From the NCBI RefSeq assembly GCF_001865065.1, contig NZ_MJGN01000011.1:82037-146036 (forward strand): DNA of 64,000 nucleotides. Direction: 5' to 3'. This DNA is from Curtobacterium sp. MCBA15_008. Lineage in GTDB: Bacteria > Actinomycetota > Actinomycetes > Actinomycetales > Microbacteriaceae. This document shows, in pieces, positions 57,584 through 64,000 of this stretch (its first letter is position 1; each line of letters starts with the position of its first letter). Position numbers and translations under genes: made by a program. The notes below the pieces were generated by a model. It did not search any database. It was not told where the DNA came from and saw only the letters and a list, made by a program, of their open reading frames with translations.

Positions 57584-58096
57584 GTGACCGAGCAGGACAT
57601 CGCGGACTCCGTCGAGACCCCCGTCGAGACCGTCGAAGACGACGCTGAGGATGCCCGCGACGAAGCGGACATCGCAGCCGACTACATCGAGGAACTCCTC
57701 GACATCTGCGACCTCGACGGCGACATCGAGATCGAGGAGCGCGCGGGTCGCGTCTACCTCTCGGTGACCGACGAGGGCGATGCCCTCCGGGTGCTCTCGA
57801 AGCCGGACACGGTGTCGGCGCTCCAGGAACTCACGCGCATCGCCGTGCAGGCGGAGACGGGCGAGTTCAGCCGGCTGATCCTCGACGTCGGTGGTTCCCG
57901 CGACGCCCGGGCCACCGAACTCCAGCGACTGGTCGACACGGCGATCGAGCGCATCGAGGGCGGCTCGTCCTCCGCGGCGCTCCCGGCGATGTCCTCGTAC
58001 GAGCGCAAGCTCGTCCACGATCTGGTCGCCGAGAAGGGCTTCCACTCGGAGTCCGAGGGTGAGGGTCGGGACCGCCACACGGTCGTCACCCGATGA
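57584..58096 (+). CDS. jag: Jag/KhpB-type RNA-binding protein with R3H domain
   Basis: This 170-residue protein has an acidic N-terminus, a KH domain (about 40-105) and an R3H domain with the RKLVH pattern near residues 140-145. The family binds small RNAs and mRNAs and influences division. The GTG is directly after the yidC TAA. The N-terminal Jag domain of firmicutes is missing, as usual in actinobacteria. Confidence 0.9.
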   Translation: MTEQDIADSVETPVETVEDDAEDARDEADIAADYIEELLDICDLDGDIEIEERAGRVYLSVTDEGDALRVLSKPDTVSALQELTRIAVQAETGEFSRLILDVGGSRDARATELQRLVDTAIERIEGGSSSAALPAMSSYERKLVHDLVAEKGFHSESEGEGRDRHTVVTR

Positions 58097-58737
58097 CGGA
58101 GACCGCTCCGCCGGTGCTCGAAGACGAACCTACGGCTGCAGCGACGCTCTTCGGTGACCGGATCGACGTCGCTCGGTCCTTCACGAACGAGCTCGCTCGC
58201 AGGGGCGAAGAGCTCGGTCTGATCGGTCCCCTCGAGCTGCCTCGGCTCTGGACGCGACATATCCTCAATTCAGCGGTTCTCGCGCCCCTCCTGGAGGCGC
58301 AGGGTCGCGTTGCCGACGTCGGGTCCGGAGCCGGTCTGCCCGGCCTGGTGCTGGCCATAGCGCGCCCCGACGTGCACCTCACGCTGATCGAGCCGATGGA
58401 GCGTCGGGTGGACTGGCTCACGTCGGAGGCGGCGCGACTGGGACTGACCAACGTCGATGTGGTTCGTGCACGTGCCGAAGACGTTGCGGACGAGATCGTC
58501 GTCGACCAGGTGACCGCCCGGGCTGTCAGCGCGCTGTCAAAGCTCATCCCGCTCACGGTGCCGCTCGTCCGCTCTGGCGGGCAGCTCATCCTGATGAAGG
58601 GCGCCCGGGTCGAGGACGAGATGGAGAAGGCCCGCAAGGTCATCCTCCGCAAGCGCTTGACCGACGTCGAGGTGCTCGAGCTCGGAGTCGGTGTGGTCGA
58701 GGAGACCACTCGAGTCTTCCGGGCTACAGTTGACTGA
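58093..58737 (+). CDS. rsmG: 16S rRNA (guanine-N7) methyltransferase
   Basis: This 214-residue SAM-dependent enzyme methylates G527 of 16S rRNA. The SAM loop is VADVGSGAGLPG (about 75-86). It overlaps jag by ATGA. Loss of the family gives low-level streptomycin resistance. A parS site follows 43 bases after the stop. Confidence 0.95.
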   Translation: MTETAPPVLEDEPTAAATLFGDRIDVARSFTNELARRGEELGLIGPLELPRLWTRHILNSAVLAPLLEAQGRVADVGSGAGLPGLVLAIARPDVHLTLIEPMERRVDWLTSEAARLGLTNVDVVRARAEDVADEIVVDQVTARAVSALSKLIPLTVPLVRSGGQLILMKGARVEDEMEKARKVILRKRLTDVEVLELGVGVVEETTRVFRATVD

Positions 58738-58780
58738 CGCTGCGGCTCGGGCCGGTACCACCGGCCGCCAGTGGCTCCGC

Positions 58781-58794
58781 GTTCCACGTGAAAC
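58781..58794. other. parS site 1 (upstream of parA)
   Basis: GTTCCACGTGAAAC differs from the perfect dyad GTTCCACGTGGAAC at one position and matches the bacterial parS consensus GTTTCACGTGAAAC at all but one. It lies 24 bases before the parA start, so ParB bound here may regulate parAB. Confidence 0.9.
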
Positions 58795-58818
58795 ACCGAA
58801 CCGGGGAAGAGGCACTCG

Positions 58819-59712
58819 TTGAGTTCATCGACCGATTACGACGCGTCGACACCGCTCGCTCGCGAGATCGCTGATCTGAACCGCCGTCGGCGCGCGATCG
58901 CGACGCAGCAGTTCCCGCTGCCCGCGAAGACTCGGGTCTTCACGGTGTCCAACCAGAAGGGCGGCGTCGGGAAGACGACCACCACCGTGAACCTTGCGGC
59001 AGCGCTGGCGCACGGCGGGGCTCGGGTGCTTGTCATCGACCTCGACCCGCAGGGGAACGCCTCCACAGCCCTCGGTGTGGACCACCAGGCGGAAGTCGCG
59101 AGCATCTACGACGTGATCGTCGACGAGGCACCGATCGCCGACACCGTGCAGCGGTCCCCCGAGTCCGACACGCTCTGGTGTGTGCCTGCGACGATCCACC
59201 TTGCCGGCGCCGAGATCGAGCTGGTGTCGCTGGTCGCTCGTGAACAGCGCCTGCGGACTGCGCTCGACGAGTACCTCGCGTCACTCGAGGAGCCGTACCA
59301 CTACGTCTTCATCGACTGCCCACCGTCGCTCGGCCTCCTGACGATCAACGCCTTCGTGGCCGCGCAAGAGGTCCTCATCCCGATCCAGTGCGAGTACTAC
59401 GCGCTCGAGGGTCTGAGCCAGCTCCTGCGGAACATCGAGCTGATCGAGCGGCACCTCAATCCGAACCTCCGGGTCTCGACGATCCTGCTGACGATGTACG
59501 ACAGCCGTACGAACCTGTCGAACCAGGTCGCGGCAGATGTTCGGGAGCACTTCGGTGGCCAGGTGTTGAACGCGGTGATCCCCCGGTCGGTCCGCGTCAG
59601 TGAGGCACCGAGCTACGGCCAGAGCGTGGTCGCGTACGACGTCAACTCCACCGGGTCGCTCTCCTACCTGGAGGCAGCGGCCGAGATCGCAGAACGAGGA
59701 GCACAAGCCTGA
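58819..59712 (+). CDS. parA: Chromosome-partitioning ATPase ParA
   Basis: This 297-residue P-loop ATPase has the deviant Walker motif KGGVGKTT (about 51-58) and DLDPQGNAST. It drives segregation of ParB-bound origins. The start is a TTG behind GAGG; no ATG is available before the conserved fold. Its stop shares one base with parB. Confidence 0.95.
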   Translation: MSSSTDYDASTPLAREIADLNRRRRAIATQQFPLPAKTRVFTVSNQKGGVGKTTTTVNLAAALAHGGARVLVIDLDPQGNASTALGVDHQAEVASIYDVIVDEAPIADTVQRSPESDTLWCVPATIHLAGAEIELVSLVAREQRLRTALDEYLASLEEPYHYVFIDCPPSLGLLTINAFVAAQEVLIPIQCEYYALEGLSQLLRNIELIERHLNPNLRVSTILLTMYDSRTNLSNQVAADVREHFGGQVLNAVIPRSVRVSEAPSYGQSVVAYDVNSTGSLSYLEAAAEIAERGAQA

Positions 59713-60692
59713 TGGCACCGAAGCGAACCGGACTCGGCCGAGGCATCGGCGCCCTGATCCCCACCGCCACGGAGCAGCAGGAACGCCCCGTCGACGTCTT
59801 CTTCCCCACCGGTGGTACGCCCACTGGCGGTACGCCGTCCTCGGCGCCGACCGCAGAAGACCTCGTCGCTGTGCCCGGCGCCCGTCTGGCGAACCTGAAC
59901 CCGCTCGACGTGGTCCCGAACGCACAGCAGCCCCGTAAGGAGTTCCGCGAGGAGGAGCTGCAGGAGCTCGTGCACTCGATCCGTGAGATCGGGGTCCTCC
60001 AGCCCATCGTCGTGCGCCCGATTGCCGGCGCGACCGGCACTGCTCCCCAATACGAGCTCATCATGGGTGAGCGTCGTCTCCGCGCGACGAAGGAACTCGG
60101 GCTCAGCACGATCCCTGCGATCGTGAAGGACACCCCCGATGACGCGATGCTCCGGGACGCGCTCCTGGAGAACCTGCACCGTGCGAACCTCAACCCGCTG
60201 GAAGAGGCCTCGGCGTACCAGCAGCTCCTCGCCGACTTCGGGATCACCCAGGAGCAGCTGGCTCAGCGCATCGGGCGTTCGCGACCGCAGATCACGAACA
60301 CCATCCGGTTGCTCCGCCTGCCCTCCCCCGTACAGCGGCGCGTAGCCGCCGGCGTCCTGTCCGCCGGGCACGCTCGCGCGATCCTGGCCGCGCCGGATGC
60401 CGAGGCGATGGAGTACCTCGCCGAGAAGATCGTGAACGAAGACCTGTCCGTCCGTACCGCCGAGGCGCTCGCCCAGCAGCTTGCGGCGAAGACCCCGGTA
60501 AAGTCGAAGCCGGAGCCCTCGAAGCGACAGGTGCACTTCAACGACCTTGCCGAGCGGCTCGGGGATCGGCTCAACACCCGCGTGAAGATCGCGGTGGGGG
60601 CTCGGAAGAGTTCAGTGACGATCGACTTCGCCAATGGTGACGACCTCAACCGGATCTTGAGCGAGCTCGGCGTCGGGGACGTCGCCGAGTAG
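59712..60692 (+). CDS. parB: Chromosome-partitioning protein ParB
   Basis: This 326-residue CTP-dependent clamp has the CTP motifs GERRLRAT and ENLHRANLN, a helix-turn-helix that reads parS (about 165-205), and a C-terminal dimer domain. It loads on the four parS sites around it and spreads. A TATPTGGTPTGGTP-like Gly/Thr stretch links the N-terminal ParA-contact box (GLGRGIGALIP) to the core. Confidence 0.96.
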   Translation: MAPKRTGLGRGIGALIPTATEQQERPVDVFFPTGGTPTGGTPSSAPTAEDLVAVPGARLANLNPLDVVPNAQQPRKEFREEELQELVHSIREIGVLQPIVVRPIAGATGTAPQYELIMGERRLRATKELGLSTIPAIVKDTPDDAMLRDALLENLHRANLNPLEEASAYQQLLADFGITQEQLAQRIGRSRPQITNTIRLLRLPSPVQRRVAAGVLSAGHARAILAAPDAEAMEYLAEKIVNEDLSVRTAEALAQQLAAKTPVKSKPEPSKRQVHFNDLAERLGDRLNTRVKIAVGARKSSVTIDFANGDDLNRILSELGVGDVAE

Positions 60693-60889
60693 CCCTCTCG
60701 GCCGCTGTGCGCCCCTGTGAGACGTCGGGGCGGTGTGATCGTCAGCCAGCCCGGGGACGACCGGGCCAGGCCCTCAGGCGGCCATCCGGGCGTCGAGAGG
60801 GGATGTTCCACGTGGAACCCGTCCGGCAGTCGACCGTGCTGCGCACGTGTCCGTGAGGTAGACGTTCCACGTGGAACACCCGCATGCGC
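60693..60889. other. parS sites 2 and 3 downstream of parB
   Basis: The exact dyad GTTCCACGTGGAAC occurs at 60805-60818 and 60864-60877, 59 bases apart, in the convergent gap between parB and the YdcF-like gene. No other gene is evident. Confidence 0.93.
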
Positions 60890-61516
60890 TCAACCTCGAC
60901 GAAGCGTCCGGAGCTTCCGAAGCCCGACGGCAGCGAACAGTGGCTTGAAGAGCGCCATCTCTCCGAACCGGTAGTCGTCGGCCGCAGCCAAGCGGGCCGC
61001 GAGGTCGGGACGCTGCCGAAGGAGGTAGGCCCGGGCCTTCTCTGCGTGCAGCCCGTTCGACGCGAAGATGATCCGGTCGAACCGCTCCACGAGGGGGACG
61101 ATGTTCGAGACGTTCTCCCAAGTAGAGCGGCTGTCGCGATCAACCAGGACGGGGCCGGGCCAGTTCCGACGATCACGGATGAACCCACGGAGCAGGTCGG
61201 CTTCGGGCACGGCTCCGTGCACCGCTCCCCCGCTTGCGACGAGCGTCACCGGCCGTGATCGCAGCGCTGCTGCACGTGCCGTCCGCACCGCAATCCGTGC
61301 ACGCCAGCGGTTGATCGTATTGGCGTGATGCCCGCTGTTCCGGAATCCGAGGACGATGACCGCTACGGACTCGCCGGGACGCAGCGCTGGGAGACGCCGG
61401 GCCCGCACCGACGCCGACGCGTGCACCAACTCGCCCCAGCCGACGACGAGCGCGGCAGCGGCGGTTGCAGCGGCGAGGCTGGAGCGCAGTGTTCCACGTG
61501 GAACACGCGGCTTCAT
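60890..61516 (-). CDS. YdcF/SanA-like DUF218 protein
   Basis: This 208-residue protein has an N-terminal membrane helix (about 11-30) and a DUF218 fold with VIVLGFRN, SGG and DRDSRSTWENV segments. Related proteins act at the envelope on activated sugars or vancomycin tolerance, but activity is unknown. Codons 5-9 are a parS site. Three bases separate it from ddl, so the two are probably co-transcribed. Confidence 0.82.
   Translation of the reverse strand: MKPRVPRGTLRSSLAAATAAAALVVGWGELVHASASVRARRLPALRPGESVAVIVLGFRNSGHHANTINRWRARIAVRTARAAALRSRPVTLVASGGAVHGAVPEADLLRGFIRDRRNWPGPVLVDRDSRSTWENVSNIVPLVERFDRIIFASNGLHAEKARAYLLRQRPDLAARLAAADDYRFGEMALFKPLFAAVGLRKLRTLRRG
61491..61504. other. parS site 4, inside a coding sequence
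   Basis: GTTCCACGTGGAAC at 61491-61504 is exact and lies within codons 5-9 (V-P-R-G-T) of the YdcF-like gene, 614 bases from site 3. It is the only parS of the four inside a gene. Confidence 0.92.
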
Positions 61517-61519
61517 TGA

Positions 61520-62482
61520 TCAAACCCGGTGGTCGCGGATGGCCTGTTCGGCGAGCTCGGCGTAGGTCCACCCGAGATCGAAGCCAGAAGCGGACAGGGC
61601 CTGCGGTACCAGAGAGGTCTCGGTGAGGCCGGGGAGCACGTTCGCCTCGAGGAACCACGGCGTCCCCGCAGCGTCGATGATGATGTCGACACGCGAGATG
61701 TGACGCAGGCCGAGCGCCTCGTGCGCGGCGACCGCGGCTGCGGACGCCGCCTGCGCGTTCTCCTCCGACAGACGAGCAGGCGTGTAGAAGGTCGTCTCGC
61801 CGGCGTTGTAGCGGGCCTCGAAGCCGTAGATCCCGTTTCGCGGGACGATCTCGACGGCCGACAGCGCCACGGGGCCGTCGCCCGTGTCGATGATGCCGAC
61901 CGCGACCTCGGTCCCCGTGATGAGCTGCTCGACCACGACGTCGTCGCAGTACGTGTAGGCCGTCACCATCGCTCGTGGCAGGTCGTTCACGTCGTCGACC
62001 AGTGTCACGCCTTGCGCACTGCCGCCACGCGCCGGCTTGACCGCGAGGGGCATCGGGTGCTCGACGGCGATGCTCTCGAGGACCCCGACGGCACCGAGCT
62101 CACGGAACACGTCGTGCGACAGGGTCACCGACCGCGGGGTGCGGACACCGGCACGGGCGACGAGTGCGGAGGCTGTGGGCTTGTCCCACGCCAACCGAGC
62201 CGACGTCGAACGCGAGCCGACGAACGGGATGTCGAGCGCCTCCAGGATGCCCCGCAGGGCCCCGTCCTCACCGGAGGCGCCGTGCAGAGCCGGCCACACG
62301 ACGTCTGGGCGGGTCTCCCGCAGGGTCGGAAGGAGGGACGCGTCAGCGTCCCGGAGATCGACCTGCCAGCCGTAGCCCGTCAGCGAGTCGGCAACCCGAC
62401 GGCCCGATCGCAGGGAGACATCACGCTCGTGCGAGATCCCTCCGGCGACGACGACGACGTGACGACGAGTGAGCTCGGCCAT
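61520..62482 (-). CDS. ddl: D-alanine--D-alanine ligase
   Basis: This 320-residue ATP-grasp enzyme joins two D-alanines for peptidoglycan. It has HGASGEDG, VKPARGGSAQGV for ATP, a GTEVAVGI segment and NVLPGLTETSLVPQ with metal ligands at the end. The length is normal. Gene order next to parB suits an actinobacterium. Confidence 0.92.
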   Translation of the reverse strand: MAELTRRHVVVVAGGISHERDVSLRSGRRVADSLTGYGWQVDLRDADASLLPTLRETRPDVVWPALHGASGEDGALRGILEALDIPFVGSRSTSARLAWDKPTASALVARAGVRTPRSVTLSHDVFRELGAVGVLESIAVEHPMPLAVKPARGGSAQGVTLVDDVNDLPRAMVTAYTYCDDVVVEQLITGTEVAVGIIDTGDGPVALSAVEIVPRNGIYGFEARYNAGETTFYTPARLSEENAQAASAAAVAAHEALGLRHISRVDIIIDAAGTPWFLEANVLPGLTETSLVPQALSASGFDLGWTYAELAEQAIRDHRV

Positions 62483-62551
62483 GCGAGAGGACCTCCGGTG
62501 CTGCGGTGTGACGAGGGGCTGATCCGTGCACGATCGCGATGAAAGCGCTGA

Positions 62552-63856
62552 TCAGGAGATGTTGGGGGGCGGTGCGCTGACCGACGAGGTCGGGCGCACC
62601 ACTGCGTTCGGACGCGTGGCCGCACCGAAGGTCTCGACGAGTTCGAGCTCGTCGTTCACCACGTTGGCGAGGCGCTTCACACCGACGCGGATCTGCTCAG
62701 GAGTCGGGTAGCAGAACGATAGACGGATGTGTCCGCCGCCGCGACCGTCGGCGTAGAAGGCCGTCCCCGGCGTGTAGGCGACGAGCTCCTTCACGGCGCG
62801 CGGCAGCATGCCCTTCGAGTCCAGCGTCTCCGGCAGGGTCAGCCAGACGAAGAAGCCACCGTTCGGCTTCGTCCACGACAGGTCCGGCAGGAACTCCCCC
62901 AGCGCCGAGAGCATGGCGTCACGTCGCTCGGCGTAGATGCCACGGAACGTGTCGACCTGCCCCTTCCAGTCGGCCGCGTCGAGGTAGGCGTTGACGACGT
63001 ACTGCCCGAAGGAGTTCGGGGCGAGGACTGCGGACTCGTTCGCCAGCACGAGCTTCTCGCGGATGGCGTGCGGGGCGAGTGCCCATCCGACGCGGAACCC
63101 CGGGGCGAGGGTCTTCGAGAACGAGCCGAGGTAGACCACGCCCTCCTCGTCGATGGAGCGGATCGCCTGCGGCGCGGGCTCGTCGAACCAGAGGAGTCCG
63201 TACGGGTTGTCCTCGAGCACGAGGATGTTGTTCGAGCGGCAGATGTCGAGGATCTCTATGCGACGCTCGCGGCTCAGCGTGACGCCGGCCGGGTTGTGGA
63301 AGTTCGGGATCGTGTAGAGGAACTTGATGCGCTTGCCCTGCGTCCGCAGGTTGGCGATCGCCTCACGCAGGGCCTCGGGCACGAGACCGTTCTCGTCCGT
63401 CGTCACGTGCACCGTCTCGGCCTGGTACGACCGGAAGACACCGATCGCACCGACGTAGGACGGGGATTCTGCCAGGACGACGTCGCCCGGATCGATGAAC
63501 AGCCGCGTGACGAGGTCGAGCGCGTGCTGCGAGCCGGTGGTCACCACGACGTCCTCGGCGCTGGCACGGATGCCCTCGAGGCTCATCACGTTCACGATGT
63601 GCTCGCGCAGGGACCGCAGACCCTGCCCACCGCCGTACTGCAGCGCCATGGCGGCGTCCTGTGCCATCACACGGTCGAGGGAGCCCGTGACGAGCTCACG
63701 CGGCAGCGCGGAGACGTACGGCATGCCGCCGGCGAGCGAGACCACCTCGGGACGCGACGCGACGGCGAACAGGGCTCGGACCTCGGAGGCGCTCAGCCCG
63801 GCGGTGCGCTGGGCGTAGGAGTCGTACCAGGGGTCGAGGCTGTTGCCGTTCGTCAT
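62552..63856 (-). CDS. PLP-dependent aminotransferase, MocR/2-aminoadipate type
   Basis: This 434-residue fold-type I aminotransferase has PLP lysine in GSFSKTLAPGFRVGW, a YNFHNPAG-equivalent segment (PNFHNPAGVTL) and a C-terminal FCYPTPEQIRVG. It lacks a DNA-binding head, so it is an enzyme rather than a MocR regulator. The substrate is not evident; homologues in this genomic position are annotated as 2-aminoadipate or alanine-type aminotransferases. Confidence 0.88.
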   Translation of the reverse strand: MTNGNSLDPWYDSYAQRTAGLSASEVRALFAVASRPEVVSLAGGMPYVSALPRELVTGSLDRVMAQDAAMALQYGGGQGLRSLREHIVNVMSLEGIRASAEDVVVTTGSQHALDLVTRLFIDPGDVVLAESPSYVGAIGVFRSYQAETVHVTTDENGLVPEALREAIANLRTQGKRIKFLYTIPNFHNPAGVTLSRERRIEILDICRSNNILVLEDNPYGLLWFDEPAPQAIRSIDEEGVVYLGSFSKTLAPGFRVGWALAPHAIREKLVLANESAVLAPNSFGQYVVNAYLDAADWKGQVDTFRGIYAERRDAMLSALGEFLPDLSWTKPNGGFFVWLTLPETLDSKGMLPRAVKELVAYTPGTAFYADGRGGGHIRLSFCYPTPEQIRVGVKRLANVVNDELELVETFGAATRPNAVVRPTSSVSAPPPNIS

Positions 63857-63891
63857 CAGTGCTCCGTTTCAGTGGGACATTCCCGCCACAC

Positions 63892-63999
63892 TACGACATC
63901 GGCCCCGGGAACCAGGGCTGCGGGACGGGGCCGATCCTGAACCAGTGGCCCGGAACGATGGCGGCCCCGCGTTCCAGAGCGAACGGAACGTCGACGGCC
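63892..63999 (-). CDS. C-terminal end of an unidentified protein (partial)
   Basis: An open frame entering from the right edge ends at a TAG (63894-63892), 35 bases before the aminotransferase start, and reads AVDVPFALERG then AAIVPGHWFRIGPVPQPW. The amino-acid make-up is protein-like, but 35 residues are too few to name a family. Confidence 0.45.
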
Positions 64000-64000
64000 C

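Overview
The window is a GC-rich chromosomal segment of an actinobacterium. Gene order (fhaA-fhaB-pstP-rodA-pbpA-pknA-pknB, crgA, dnaA-dnaN-gnd-recF-dciA-gyrB-gyrA, rpmH-rnpA-yidD-yidC-jag-rsmG-parA-parB), frequent GTG starts, 4-base ATGA/GTGA gene overlaps and the short 295-residue Gnd point to Microbacteriaceae, most likely Curtobacterium or a close relative. That placement is inferred from gene order and protein style, not from a database search. It is the replication-origin neighbourhood plus a large catabolic region to its left.

Region 1 (1-25136) is a polyamine and agmatine utilisation region. It holds part of a polyamine ABC transporter (potA, potD and the first codons of a permease), an aldehyde dehydrogenase, an Lrp-type regulator, a class III aminotransferase, two flavin oxidases and a membrane protein. 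Next come aguB-aguA (agmatine to N-carbamoylputrescine to putrescine), an APC permease, a second aldehyde dehydrogenase, and a gabT-gabD-putrescine oxidase operon divergent from a PucR-type regulator. Two SDR/regulator pairs (XRE and TetR) sit between them. Together the genes could take up polyamines, make putrescine from agmatine, oxidise or transaminate it to 4-aminobutanal, and pass it through GABA to succinate.

Region 2 (25137-30397) has two small membrane proteins, a 1270-residue sortase-anchored surface protein with eight CshA-type repeats, and a tRNA-Leu(CAG). Region 3 (30398-40724) is the actinobacterial growth and division cluster: two FHA proteins, a PP2C phosphatase, RodA/FtsW, a class B PBP and two Ser/Thr kinases, followed by a glutamine amidotransferase and CrgA. 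Nearly all genes overlap by four bases and run in one direction.

Region 4 (40725-43870) holds an unexpected cluster of about eleven DnaA-box-like 9-mers between crgA and a rhomboid protease, then ppiB, an unrecognised membrane protein, and tRNA-Ala and tRNA-Ile. Region 5 (43946-55182) runs leftward from dnaA: dnaN, gnd, recF, dciA, gyrB, gyrA and a DUF3566 membrane protein, with oriC between dnaA and dnaN. Region 6 (55676-60692) runs rightward: rpmH, rnpA, yidD, yidC, jag, rsmG, parA, parB. Four parS palindromes lie at 58781-61504. The right edge has a YdcF-like protein, D-Ala-D-Ala ligase, a PLP aminotransferase and the tail of one more gene.

Non-coding structure is the most unusual part. 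A dispersed palindrome of 20-22 bp arms (GGAGGCGCGGTGCC core) recurs mainly between convergent genes and partly invades coding 3' ends. A structured candidate RNA with its own terminator lies at 11465-11570. Several regulators carry a TANNNT-N6/7-start arrangement typical of leaderless transcripts. No insertion sequence, integrase, rRNA or CRISPR array was seen.
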